A stretch of DNA of 64,000 nt, taken from assembly GCF_000224145.3 (NCBI RefSeq), contig NW_004190505.1:1-64000 (forward strand), given 5' to 3'. Shown here piece after piece: positions 49,601-62,800 of this stretch. A model generated the notes under the pieces. That model was given only the letters and a program-made list of their open reading frames with translations, made no database searches and was not told the origin of the DNA. The position numbers were made by a program, and so were the translations under genes. Numbering within the stretch: position 1 is the stretch's first letter; every line of letters begins with the position of its first letter. The DNA comes from Ciona intestinalis (lineage: Eukaryota; Chordata; Ascidiacea; Phlebobranchia; Cionidae).

Positions 49601-51561
49601 CATGTATGTAACTTTGAAAAATGGGTTTTATATAATTTGTGCAAAATTTTAATAAAAGGTTGGGTTTCCAAAATGACAGATATGTAGTTTGTATTCGAAA
49701 CTTCAGTTTGTCGCTCATTATTTTATTATCTAGCCAAGTACTACTACATTTATATCATTTAGATTCATTGCAGACACTTTAACTTAAAATTTAGAGCCAA
49801 ACGACCTACTATATCATACGGGTGGTATCCAGGAACGTACACTCGAGGGGTCACGGAGAAGATCGCTCCAAACACAGCGAGTGTCACTTGTGCGATGGCA
49901 AATATCGTTGCCACGGTTGCGATTGCCATCAAACATACGATCTGTAACATAAACCTTTTTATTATTTTGATAAAAATCTATTTTAAGCAATCATTGCTTT
50001 CAAAAAAGTTTTAAAGAATAATATTTTCAAAGAAATTGATGATTAACACCACAAATATGTGGTGTTAAGTTCATGGCAAACACATGTTAAGTCCAACTAA
50101 TGCTGCAGCAATATACCAAATTACTATTATCATCCGTCTCTTATTGGGGACAATATAATATATTTAATAACATACAAAGTGAAATATTTTAACAGCAGTA
50201 TTCATGTTATTCTGTCACCACAATATTCTTACCATACATGTTGTTTTCCTTCTTGCGGCAAAAATACTGATGATTCCGACCGTGATTGACTGAATGAAGA
50301 TGAATAAATGTAACTTATTTATCACTACATGACAATGACAGTCGTTATAACATGGATGTTGTTTCATACACCTTGTACTTGCTTACGTGTTACCACGTAT
50401 GTAACTTATTTATCCACGCATGGCTGGGCAATGACAGTCGTTTAGTCACAGGTGTCTTGCATACACCTCGTGCTCGCTTACAAGTTGTTTTTTTTTACAG
50501 TACATCTAAAAAGTGACCACTGGGTTAGAGCAACTGCGGTTAAATGTCTTGCCCAAGAACACATACGCCCACAATGGTGGCAACAATTGCTAAACGTTCT
50601 TGTATCAAGCAAATACCTCATCAGTAAATATGCATTAAAGGAAGACAAACATTAAATTCACCATCACCACATTGATAATCAAACCTTTAAGGATCTGGTG
50701 CATATACATATCAGACAAAAATCCAGTCCAACAAATTACATGGTACTGTATATTTCCTATGTATATTATATAAGAAATATATAAATTTTGCCTAAATGGC
50801 ATCGTCAGTCTCTTATTCAAACAGAATGAAAAACATATCAACTTTTGACATCGCATACTCACCATTAAACCACACCATACCCCGCTGCATACGTAAGCAA
50901 CGTGGAAATAGCTGTAATATCTCGGCCATCTGTAAAACCCCGATGCACAAGCCGCGTACACTGCTGCCGATATACCAAGACATAATGACAACACGCCAAA
51001 CACGATGTGGGTGATCTGCGAAGTTTTTGTCAAGTAAGATTAAACTGATGTGTTGAAACTTATTAGATATTCAGAAACTCAAGTGAATTAAACCCATTGA
51101 CCAAAAATGTTATATTTCGGAGTTCAGCAACTTTTTGGAAATTTAAAACTAAATAAATATTAAAAAAAACAAAAAAAATATGAGGGTTAAGGCAACAGCA
51201 CAAACAATGGTATTGGTTCTAACAGTAACAATTATAAAGGTTTATTTTATTACTACAGTTTGGTACCAAATGGGACAAAAAGGAATGAAAAAATGTCCCA
51301 TATTTCCCCACTCTGCTGTAGCCTACATCGTTTCAGTAAAACGTATGCATTTATAAACATATTTCCTGATATAGTATTAGAACGTCAGCCCGGTAAAATT
51401 TATAAATTAAATATATATATATAGGTACATATTGCTTATATATACAAGTTATTACAATATAATTTTACCCCAAGACCGTTGACACAATTGTCCTTGAAAC
51501 CTTCTCGTGTTTTGTCCCTCAAATTCTCGTCCAAAATCAATTCTTCGTCGGATTCAACCAT
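46676..51561 (-). CDS. MS4A/CD20-like four-span membrane protein
   Basis: ATG at 51561 opens an acidic N-terminal exon (MVESDEELILDE) ending NGLG. The next exon gives TM1 (ITHIVFGVLSLCLGISAAVY) and begins TM2 (VCSGVWCGLM), completed near 50237-50291 (ITVGIISIFAARRKT). TM3 is near 49800-49942 (CLMAIATVATIFAIAQVTLA). The TM4 exon (Thr/Pro-rich loop, then IIHCLIGLLGLVEFVLFIVS) occurs twice, on both sides of an assembly gap. The last exon (46676-47086) is a Gln-rich tail with about 13 MPQQNA repeats. The opening NGLGITHIVFGVLSL and the VWCGLM block fit the MS4A family, whose members act as channels or chemosensory and immune membrane proteins. The exact orthologue is unclear. Confidence 0.75.
46727..46966 (-). 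repeat. 18-bp coding tandem repeat (MPQQNA), about 13 units
   Basis: The plus-strand unit GTTTTGTTGTGGCATGGC is repeated almost perfectly; on the minus strand, in the frame of the MS4A-like tail exon, it reads MPQQNA. Other frames on both strands are also open and are artefacts. The near-perfect DNA identity suggests recent expansion and likely length polymorphism. Confidence 0.9.
47260..47590. repeat. 97-bp satellite-like tandem array, about 3.4 copies
   Basis: CCCCAACATTGTATATGCAC recurs at 47313, 47410 and 47507, exactly 97 bases apart, with GAGGCATGCCATGGGATCTG between. In the last intron of the MS4A-like gene. The same unit forms the array near 62170. Confidence 0.9.
47710..48378. repeat. 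669-bp block duplicated across the assembly gap (left copy)
   Basis: Identical in length to 49102-49770 and about 99 percent identical by eye. It covers most of the TM4 exon of the MS4A-like gene and a two-unit SINE-like repeat (48010-48225). The block abuts the run of N on its right. Confidence 0.92.
48379..49101. other. assembly gap (723 N)
   Basis: Unsequenced run of N. Open frames that span it are meaningless. The sequence flanking it on both sides is the same 669-bp block, so the true gap is probably an unmerged overlap rather than missing DNA. Confidence 0.95.
49102..49770. repeat. 669-bp block duplicated across the assembly gap (right copy)
   Basis: Starts in the middle of the TM4 exon exactly at the end of the N run and continues into the intron beside the TM3 exon. 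It includes the second version of the two-unit SINE-like repeat (49401-49618). Confidence 0.92.
50305..50600 (-). repeat. SINE-like repeat, two tail units plus middle part
   Basis: Two degenerate tail units, then AAAGTGACCACTGGGTTAGA and CTTGCCCAAGAACACATACG. In the MS4A-like gene between the TM1/2 and TM2 exons. A dispersed repeat shared with 27294-27420 follows at about 50685-50830. Confidence 0.7.
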
Positions 51562-52280
51562 CCTTACGACAAATCAGCAAGTATACCAGATATCAATAAC
51601 AAAAACTTTGATTTACCTACGAATAACAGTTGCAAAAACGAGTTTTATTCCTCAAAACGTTTTTTTAGTTCCGTGTTGTTTACAAATTTACATCTGCTGA
51701 CGTCACGGTACAGTGTTGCGCAGGTAAATGCGATACGTTGGTCATTGTTCTATGTTACCATGTGGCAAAGTATATACATTTAGTAATGTATACCTGTACG
51801 TATGGTATATGTGTCTGTTCCGTTAAAGTAAAGTGTAAACGATGTGATGACAACATATTAGATACTTTAAATGCAACTCTATCTGCGCAACAAAGCCTAT
51901 TTCATTGTAAAATTCCTTTTATTTTTGCCAGTTTTAAACGTTAGGTCTACAACTTCAACCCCTAAATCCTTTCGAATCAATTTACTCATATCTACTGGAA
52001 TACTTCTGTTTCACAGAATTGTTTCTAACTTACCCTATTTATAAGAGCTTATCTCTTCTAAAAGTACAAGCTGGCTTATCTAATTATATTAAATTGTCCA
52101 AGTCCAATTATATTAAACAGCAACACCAAACGCCCTTATTTAATTCAAATAAATATACTTTAAAACTAATTATACAAATATCTCGGCAGTTAGCACCTAA
52201 CAACTGTTATTCCTTTTATACAAAAAGCAGGCTATCCGACTAAATAAACCAACACGCATTCAAACGATCGCAATTTTATT
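51562..52280. other. spacer between MS4A-like and RPS25 genes
   Basis: About 720 bases, AT-rich. It must contain the MS4A-like promoter. It holds one TGACGTCA near 51699 close upstream of that gene. Nothing else was recognised. Confidence 0.4.
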
Positions 52281-54261
<1,981 letters not shown>

Positions 54262-54622
54262 ATTCGCTGAGTGCAACACGAGAAAGAATCGCTAAGGTTC
54301 CCGGATGTTCTAGATCTTTCCCAGTGTTTCCGAGAAATTAAACGAACGCAAACACAAGTATTTAAACTTCGTATCACAAATAAATAAAAGCATTTTATAG
54401 TAAAATAATACAGTAAATAAAATAATACAAATAAAATATTGTATTACCTACTTGGAATGATGGTACAATTAAACAAAATTAATTCTTTCGAAGTTTTATT
54501 AAACCTTCAGGCATTACTGTTGGGGTATCCCCGAAACTCATGCTCCGTTACATTTCAGTTCGAATTCAAACTGTTGGAGTTCGTACTGGTTCTTCAATAC
54601 TTTAATTTAGTTCAAATTCATT
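54262..54622. promoter_or_regulatory. shared head-to-head promoter of RPS25 and CCT5
   Basis: Only 361 bases separate the two start codons on opposite strands. Near the RPS25 start there is a pyrimidine-rich stretch (GATTCTTTCTCGTG on the minus strand), compatible with a TOP-type start of a ribosomal protein mRNA. No TATA box. Confidence 0.6.
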
Positions 54623-56239
54623 ATGTCAGCCGTTGGGACAGTAGCGTTTGACGAATATGGACGCCCGTTTATTATTTTAAGAGACCAAGACAAGAAAACT
54701 CGACTTTCTGGAGTCGATGCAATTAAAAGTCATATTTTAGCGGCCAAGACCGTTGCCCGTACTATTCGTACGTCTTTGGGTCCAAATGGCTTGGATAAGA
54801 TGATGGTTTCTCCGGATGGGGATGTCACCATTACCAACGATGGTGCAACGATTCTGGATAAAATGGATGTCAGTCACCAAATCGCAAAACTTTTGGTTGA
54901 GCTTTCAAAGTCACAAGACGACGAGATCGGGGACGGAACAACCGGCGTTGTCGTGTTGGCTGGTGCTCTCCTTGAGCAAGCGGAAGAGTTGATTGACAGG
55001 GGAATCCATCCGATTCGTATTGCTGATGGGTATGAATCTGCTATGCATGTTGCATTAAAAAGATTGAGCGACATCGCTGACGATTTCCCCGTGGATAAAA
55101 ACGACACCAACAACCTTGTTCAAGTTGCCATGACAACCCTGGGGTCGAAGATCGTAACGAAATGTCACCGTCAGTTTGCTGAAATTGCTGTTAACGCGAT
55201 TATGTCAGTGGCGGACTTTGATAGAAAGGATGTTGATTTTGAATTAATCAAAGTTGAAGGAAAGCAGGGCGGAAAACTCGAGGACAGTATGTTGATCAAA
55301 GGTGTTCTTATTGATAAAGACATGAGCCATCCCCAGATGCCCAAAACCATCAAAAACGCCAAGCTGGCGATCCTCACTTGCCCGTTTGAGCCACCTAAGC
55401 CAAAGACCAAACATAAGCTTGATGTAACAAATGCTGAAGATTATAGGAAACTACAGAAGTATGAAAAAGAAAAGTTCGCTGAGATGATAAAGCAGGTCAA
55501 GGATAGTGGGGCAAATCTTGCAATTTGTCAATGGGGCTTTGATGATGAAGCTAATCATCTGTTGTTACAAAATGAACTTCCAGCTGTTCGTTGGGTCGGA
55601 GGTCCGGAGATTGAGCTTATTGCGATTGCAACAGGAGGGAGGATTGTCCCAAGGTTTTCCGAGCTCACAGCAGAGAAGTTGGGAGTGGCAGGAATTGTTC
55701 GAGAGCTCACTTTCGGAACAACTAAAGATCGGATGCTGGTGATTGAGGGGTGTAAGAATTCCAAGGCTGTGACAATCTTCTTGAGAGGGGGCAACAAGAT
55801 GATAGTCGAAGAGGCTAAAAGATCGGTTCATGATGCTCTTTGTGTGATCAGGAACTTGGTCCGTGACAGCAGAGTTGTCTACGGTGGTGGTGCATGTGAG
55901 ATTGCATGCGCTATTGCAGTCAACAAGGCAGCTGACATGACCCCATCATTGGAGCAGTATGCAATGAGAGCTTATGGCCAGGCATTGGAGACTGTACCCC
56001 TTGCTCTTGCTGAGAACAGTGGCCTTCATCCGATCCAAACCTTATCCGATGTCAGAGCTGAACAAGTTAACAAAAGCAATCCTTACCTTGGAATTGATTG
56101 TCTGCAGAAAGGAACCAACGACATGAAGCAACAACATGTGTTGGAAACTCTGGTTGGGAAGAAGCAGCAAATCTCGCTTGCGACACAGCTGGTTAGAATG
56201 ATCTTGAAAATAGATGACGTACGATCCCCTGGGGAGTGA
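54623..56239 (+). CDS. CCT5: T-complex protein 1 subunit epsilon (chaperonin CCT5), intronless
   Basis: Subunit of the cytosolic TRiC/CCT ring that folds actin, tubulin and other proteins using ATP. One uninterrupted 538-residue frame, matching human CCT5 (541). Family blocks: [12 protein letters not shown] at the start, [42 protein letters not shown] with the catalytic Asp region, [16 protein letters not shown] (epsilon-specific), [31 protein letters not shown] and the end [20 protein letters not shown]. It is intact, has a shared promoter with RPS25 and shows no decay, so lack of introns reflects either intron loss or an old retrocopy that replaced the parent. Confidence 0.98.
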   Translation: MSAVGTVAFDEYGRPFIILRDQDKKTRLSGVDAIKSHILAAKTVARTIRTSLGPNGLDKMMVSPDGDVTITNDGATILDKMDVSHQIAKLLVELSKSQDDEIGDGTTGVVVLAGALLEQAEELIDRGIHPIRIADGYESAMHVALKRLSDIADDFPVDKNDTNNLVQVAMTTLGSKIVTKCHRQFAEIAVNAIMSVADFDRKDVDFELIKVEGKQGGKLEDSMLIKGVLIDKDMSHPQMPKTIKNAKLAILTCPFEPPKPKTKHKLDVTNAEDYRKLQKYEKEKFAEMIKQVKDSGANLAICQWGFDDEANHLLLQNELPAVRWVGGPEIELIAIATGGRIVPRFSELTAEKLGVAGIVRELTFGTTKDRMLVIEGCKNSKAVTIFLRGGNKMIVEEAKRSVHDALCVIRNLVRDSRVVYGGGACEIACAIAVNKAADMTPSLEQYAMRAYGQALETVPLALAENSGLHPIQTLSDVRAEQVNKSNPYLGIDCLQKGTNDMKQQHVLETLVGKKQQISLATQLVRMILKIDDVRSPGE

Positions 56240-56920
56240 TGTTGGCCTCTCAAATTACACGGAAACTACTCGATCCACAGAGCTGAAGTTCCAAAAGTGA
56301 ATGACTTGTTGTGAATGTTATTTTATATGTAGTCACGAATTTGTAGCATGTTAAAATTCATTAAAAAGCTATTTCAAATGTGATTGTGTTTATGTGGAGA
56401 GTACAACACTTGGCTGCTTTATCTCAACATTCGTCTGTCTAGGCCTAGGGTGAGAATAAATAACTAATGTGTATCTACATATGTTAGATTCGTATAAGAC
56501 ACAAGGCAGCCCAATTTAATCAGCACAGCTTAACTACCTACGTCCTAGATTATGCTGGTACAGAAACATTAGCTTCGCCATCCCCGACCACAATATTTAA
56601 AGGTTTCGTCTAAAAATCCAACACCCTGGACTTCGTTTAACTGACTTACCTGCGGAGCTCTCGTCGAAGATTTATTCAAATACGTATGTTTGTAGTCAGC
56701 ATGAGAAAGTACTTTACAAGACTGTCTGTCTACCTACTTGCCAAAATAACACGACGCGTTGTATGAAACGGCACAAAATAATTACGAGTTAAGTTAACGA
56801 ATGGTGAAAATAAAAGCAGTTGCGCGTGTGCTATTATACAACGGGTGTTATCATAGCAGCACAGTTAGGTATAAAAGTAAAGATAGCACCAAACAAAGAT
56901 ATAAAAACGTGAATACATGA
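56240..56920. other. spacer between convergent 3' ends
   Basis: It holds the CCT5 3' UTR (ATTAAA near 56361; GAATAAATAA near 56453) and the 3' flank of the disordered gene. No repeat family of this window is present. Nothing else was recognised. Confidence 0.45.
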
Positions 56921-58321
56921 TTAACTTATAAAGCCGCAAGTGCGTCTAACTTTTTCAAGGTCTGCTTGCTTTTGACGTAGGTCTGCTTTTAACTGCTCGA
57001 TTCTGCTCAACTTTTTCCCAACTACCGGCTTCGACGGGCGTTCTGTTTTGCTGGGAGAAGGCAGTTTACTTGGCTCTGATGTTTCGTTCGCCTTTTGCGA
57101 GTATGTGAACGGTACATGAGTTCGTATTACAGAAGTAGCTTCACTTTCAAGTTTATCATTTTGTTGTGGCGTACATGCGTCTCTTCTCGTGTCAGGTAAT
57201 ATACTAATGTCAGTTTTGTGTGTTGTATGATTGCGTTTAGTGATCTTACGTGGCGTTTGCTTTTGCGGCGATTTAATACAGGGTGTACTTGGCACATTAC
57301 TGCTATTTTCTTCGACAGTTATCGCTTTCTCGGCAGCGTAACATGTACGTAAACTATGCAGGCAATTGTGGACTGACAACGGGGAAACATGAGCGGGTCT
57401 GCCCGTTAAAAATGCAGGTAGTACATGTGTAAGTGAAGGCGCTATAAGATTGGCAGGTTTTGATATGAACGTACTACATTTTGTTTCCGTGTATGTGTTA
57501 TTCATTTCAATAGCATTCTTGCTACTGTCTTTATGAAAACAAAGCGATTTTTTGTAAGTACTTGGGTCAGTTTGTATGTACAATCTTGAAGTGTTTTGGA
57601 CAGCTATTTCCTTGGGGTAAAGTCTGGTGCTAGAATTTATTGGTGCTCCAGGCCTGTTGGGTGCTTCTGTTTTAGTTGATGTGAGTCTTTTATCAGCACT
57701 TTTTCTTTTCTGTTTTGTTGGTGTGGTAGTAGCATCCTTGCAACTTGTTCTGTCAAAACTTCTTTTATGATTATTCGTTGCCAGACTCGTAATGCTGACT
57801 ATTTGTGGCATTTCTTCATCTGATAAAAGTTCCTGTGATGGGGTTACAGGTGCAGTATCATTAAGTTGCACTAATGATGTTTGGGGACTGTATTGAAGCT
57901 CACTACCAAACCCAGATTCGGGGCTGCAACAAGAATTTATAACATCAGAATTAGTTTCCACCTTTTCAGGTAATGTTTCTTCACTTTTAGCTGTTTCATC
58001 CATTACAGAAGTTGGTATATTTGACTCTGGTTCTTTCCAAATGACTCGAAAAAGTTTAGAGTTTTCAAAATGCTCACATTTTGGCGTGTTCAAATCAGTA
58101 CTCTTATCTTTTAGCAATACACAAGTGAATTTTTCCATTGAACCTGCACTTTTTAGTTGATTCTGTTTTGCAGAAGTGTCAATTACATGCAAATTTGACT
58201 CTACATTTACAGCAGGAAACAAAAATGTGCTGGGTCCATCCTGATGTTCTTTTGTAATATTACCTTTTATTAGAGTTGTACAATTTGTTGCAAACTTTAT
58301 TCGGGAAATTTCCTTGGTCAT
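56921..58321 (-). CDS. 466-residue disordered protein with C-terminal coiled coil, single exon
   Basis: One long frame of strongly polar, Ser/Thr/Lys-rich sequence with many TP and SP sites (VTPSQELLSDEE, TTPTKQKRK, CIKSPQKQTPRK, LPSPSKTERPSK), ending in a helical LSRIEQLKADLRQKQADLEK segment and CGFIS. ATG 58321 (MTKEISRIKF) is the first Met codon; a CAG acceptor lies just upstream, so a preceding exon is possible. The pattern of CDK-type sites and basic patches suggests a nuclear or cell-cycle protein, but no family is recognised. The length of the frame makes a real gene very likely. Confidence 0.75.
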   Translation of the reverse strand: MTKEISRIKFATNCTTLIKGNITKEHQDGPSTFLFPAVNVESNLHVIDTSAKQNQLKSAGSMEKFTCVLLKDKSTDLNTPKCEHFENSKLFRVIWKEPESNIPTSVMDETAKSEETLPEKVETNSDVINSCCSPESGFGSELQYSPQTSLVQLNDTAPVTPSQELLSDEEMPQIVSITSLATNNHKRSFDRTSCKDATTTPTKQKRKSADKRLTSTKTEAPNRPGAPINSSTRLYPKEIAVQNTSRLYIQTDPSTYKKSLCFHKDSSKNAIEMNNTYTETKCSTFISKPANLIAPSLTHVLPAFLTGRPAHVSPLSVHNCLHSLRTCYAAEKAITVEENSSNVPSTPCIKSPQKQTPRKITKRNHTTHKTDISILPDTRRDACTPQQNDKLESEATSVIRTHVPFTYSQKANETSEPSKLPSPSKTERPSKPVVGKKLSRIEQLKADLRQKQADLEKVRRTCGFIS

Positions 58322-58884
58322 TTTTCGCAAATCTGTTTTTTTTTTTAATTTCACCTCCGGTGTTCAACTTTTTAATTATCAAATACTGACAGGAATCCAC
58401 CATCAACTTTATGAGTAATTTCAGGCAACATTCTATTTTATAAAGAACCTGAAATATGAGCTAGAGTTGGCCTACCCTAAATATTTGTTGCATAAATAAA
58501 ATAGCTAAATAAACCTAATATTTTTTAGTATTATGGCTGAACAGGCTATATGAAAAGCATGCATTTATAACCTATATTGAAATATAGGAATATACGCACG
58601 AACAGGATTGTATAACGATTTTTAACTAATAATTTATTGCAAAATTTAGACATGTGTATCAGGAAAACGTGACGGGGTTTCTATTGCTGCAAACTTGGTA
58701 TAAACAGCAAATGTACATTGAATAAATCTATTCTAAAAGTATATAAAGCAACGATATTGAACTACTAGATACATCACTTATTTATTTTGCTTTTCGTTTA
58801 ATAATTGGTGGACGAACTTGTTCTTTTGTTGTCTGCTAAATGCACGTTAAACAAATTTGCAATCCCGGAAAAATATGGCCGATT

Positions 58885-58902
58885 CACTGCGCATGCGCAG
58901 AC
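58885..58902. promoter_or_regulatory. palindromic CTGCGCATGCGCAG, NRF-1-type site
   Basis: ACTGCGCATGCGCAGAC contains the NRF-1 consensus YGCGCAYGCGCR as a perfect palindrome, about 565 bases upstream of the disordered gene. NRF-1 sites are common in promoters of growth and cell-cycle genes. Its use here is inferred. Confidence 0.5.
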
Positions 58903-59855
58903 CGTAAAGCCTCGCAATCAATCAAGCGTAAAACGGAAATATTTCTAGGATTTCTAGATATTATTTGAGGTCGGTTTTCCCCGTAATAAATCGTTTTGCT
59001 GTAGTGGTATTGACCAGAGTCCTCTGGTTTTGACATGTAATAACATGGTATAAAGAACTGGTTTAAAAAATTATAATAAAAGATCCAAAAAAATAATTTG
59101 GCACATTAATTAATAGAAATATTGAAAAAAGTTTTTATTAGAAAATTAATTATTTTACGTACTTTATGTAACCACATACGACCCCTGTTATAAATGGAGT
59201 CCATTGACTACGCGAGAGAATTCGTTAAGTTGGGAGTCATATATATATGCATTATAAACTAATTTAAATTTTGATAAGAAAAAAGGCAAACGAGAGAGAA
59301 AAAAACAAAAAAGGATAAAGCTGGTTGTTTTTGTAGAAAGTTCAGGTTTGTTTTTTAAAGGGGAGTTTTTAGTTTTTGTTTACTTAATCAACGGGGGAAT
59401 AGCCCTGGGAGTTTTTGAATGGTTTTCGTTATTACGTAATTTTTTACGTTGTAGTACAACATATTGTTCATATTATAGAACACAAACATTTTGTGAATGA
59501 TTACCAATGCTAAGGTACCTACGGTAGTGTTATATTGCTAAGGTAGTGTTATATAGTCGTAAAGAAATATAATAAACGTTTATTCTAACAAACAGTAAAC
59601 CCAAACATCCGTTATCAGCATATTATGCACAAAGCTGTTTTAAAGTGTGTGAGTAGAGTTATGTAATATATATATATAACACATAACTTTTCTTGCAGTT
59701 TAACCACTCCTATTTTGCTGTTAATTGCCTTCTTTTCGCTATTTTAATTAGTAATTACCCTAATCTTCATATTACTGTATTTTGTATTTGAAGAAATATA
59801 TATAGTATATGTTATGTGTATGTATGTTGTAACATAAAAAGAAACACAATCAAGA
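58903..59855. other. spacer before the PACS gene
   Basis: AT-rich, with a (TA)n stretch near 59670 and one copy of the short dispersed motif (TTTGCTGTTAATTGCCTTCT, near 59714). It must contain the PACS promoter. Nothing else was recognised. Confidence 0.4.
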
Positions 59856-62800
59856 ATGGCGAGGACAAGTAGCCAGGCCTCAGTGCCGATGAACTTGTTC
59901 GCAACATGGGACATTGATCGGTCATCGGCAAACTGCATACCAAGGTGCTTGTTTAAAATTATGTGAAGTGCTTCTTGTTTAATTGAGACTAATGTTGTAA
60001 CACAGTAGTAAAGATGCTTGCTTTTCATCTTAAGCTTTCTACTACCACCAAGTGGCTACCATAGGTTGTATAATATGTTGGGCAATACAAAGTTACTAAC
60101 TAAACAAAATGACAAAGCAATCACCCACAAAGTTACATATTTGAAAACCCATAAGCGGGTAGGGGGTGTTGAGGTGTATGTAACACAACACAACAGCTGT
60201 GCCCACCATGCAAGAAGTCACAATCATTTATTATTTCTAACACTACAATGTGTGGGTTTAGTACTGATTAGTTGCATTTTGTATTTTCATGCAGAATCTG
60301 CAACATGACCATTTGTAAACTGAAAGTAACCAAAGAATTAGACAAAGACATGCAGTCCGTGTTCATTGCTGTTAAAATGCAGGTAATACCCAACCATTAA
60401 TATCATCTGCTACATTATCCCACAACAGGTTTTTTCTTTCTGTTTTATTCATAAACATGCTTCAACAACTGTTGTTTTACCGTTACTACCCTTCTTTTTC
60501 GCTTTTGTAAACTTTTTTGGTCTTCGTGAGTTCCTGATCGATGAAACAAAATAAATCTCATTTATTCAACCATATCTTAGTATGCATTACTGCATTGCAT
60601 GAAGTAACTAATATTACAACAGGGACAAAAAAGAGTTTTTCGTTCGAATGAAATCTTTCTTGAGAATGGAGGTTTGGTCAACGCCGATCTGGAACTCATG
60701 TTCTCACTTCAGGTATATTTACAAAAGAACATCAAGAATTTCTGAAATTCCAAAATCAGGCTAATAATATCCCCAATAGTGACATATAACATGGTGTTCG
60801 TAATTCACTGTGCACTATTCTAATAACTATTTTAAATTCACTGATTAAGGGGTTTAGAAACAAAATAAGAAGGGCCCAAGGGTGTATTGATGCTAACGTG
60901 GTCACTTTCATATTTATGCATTCTATACTAAAACATGCCTGTGAATAAATATATAAATGCACAGTAACTTTCTGAAGACCCTAAATAAGCCGTAGTCCAA
61001 CCAAACCTTACATACGTTTAATGTTTGTAAAGGAAGTTTTTTTGACTTTGTGTCATTTGCTGCATAGACATAGGGTCATTTAATTTCCTTCTCTTTACTG
61101 TTCTAATTATATGTCTTTTTTATTATCGCATTTAAAAATGTATAAATAAAGTTTGTAAACGTTTCAGTACCCACATTTCGTGAAACGTGATGAAAACAGG
61201 CTCCAGTTAATGTTGCAAAGAAAAAAGAGATACAAGAACCGCGCAATGTTGGGGTACAAGACCTTAGCTGTGGGAAGAGTGGATATGGCTCAGGTGATGG
61301 CTACCTCATGTTTATATTGGTTGTTTCTAACTATCTATTTATTGTTATAAAGCCATCAATTACTGATAACCATCTTATTAAACATTATCTAAAGTTACGC
61401 TTAAAGGTTGCCATGAAATTATCCCCTTCCTTTACTTCAAGGATTAAAATGTTCTGTTCTAAAAATATCCCCGGATTTGTTGATTTAGATCTAAAAAGTG
61501 TTTTTTTTCTTTTTCTGCTTCTATGTAAATTAAGTATTACTTATTCGAGGTCTAACATTAGTTACAACACAGATTATCCAGTATCCTATCTGCCATAACT
61601 CGAACTTGGATTTGTTTGCGGCTGGTAAAGATCAGAATGTGACAGTGGCCGCTCATATTACCCTCTCCTGCATGACCAGCGTACCTATAGATGCCGACAT
61701 TGAGACTGAACGTAATGGAAAGCATGGTGGGGCAGGTGGGGGGGTTGTTTTATTGCCAATATTGCCAATATAAGAGATTACGGTGCAGGACATTGGTAGT
61801 TAGGGGTTAGCGAATAACATAGGGTGGGCTTCGCTAGCACCGCAGCATCGTTTATTTATTACATGGTGGATTTGTATAACCACAGCTGGCTAGTTAAGCT
61901 AAAGTTGGGAATTGCAGAGTCTGCAGGACTAAAATTTCTGCACTGCATTAATCAATAAACATCACAACCAACCAACAAGTTTAATTTGTTTCATCTCTTT
62001 ATACCAGAGTTGGTTCATTACCCCTGTCTACCCCGGAGTTTAAAACAGTTTGTTACCTCATAGTTAAACCAATCTTTTGCTTCTATTTCCTCCCAGATCG
62101 CTCCCCGGATGTTGACAATTACTCTGAGGACGAGGAAGAAATGTATTCGTCGGATCCCGACCTTGGAAGCGACAACCCTCAGGTGGGGTGAACATGTTTT
62201 AAGACCCCAATTTCTATTTTATATGGATGAGGTCTTAAAGAAAGGCACGCCATGGGACCTGGGATTTAGACCAGAGTTGCTCATTACCCCAACATTGTAT
62301 ATGCACATTCTATTCTAGATAGGTGAGGTTCTATAGTGAGGCATGCCATGGGTCCTGGGATTTAGGCCAGAGTTGGCTCATTACCCCAACATTGTATATG
62401 CACATTCTATTCTATATGGGTGAGGTTCTATAGTGAGGCATGCCATGGGTCCTGGGATTTAGGCCAGAGTTGGCTCATTACCCCAACATTGTATATGTAC
62501 ATTCTATTCTATATGGGTAAGGTCCTACAGTGAGGCATGCCATGGGACCTGAGATTTAGACCAGAGTTGCCTCATTACCCCAACATTGTATATGCACATT
62601 CTATTCTATATGGGTAAGGTCCTACAGTGAGGCATGCTATGAGACCTGGGATTTAGACCAGAGTTGGCTCATTACCTTGACAACTAGACTACTTATTCAT
62701 AAATGTGCATGAGTGAATGAACAGACAAAAATTAAACTATGAATAATTGCAATAATTACATAAAAACATATTCGTGGAAAACGAATAATATATTTTCGCA

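Noticed and set aside
54874-55831. Minus-strand open frames of 79-88 codons
   Set aside because: Shadows of the CCT5 coding exon.
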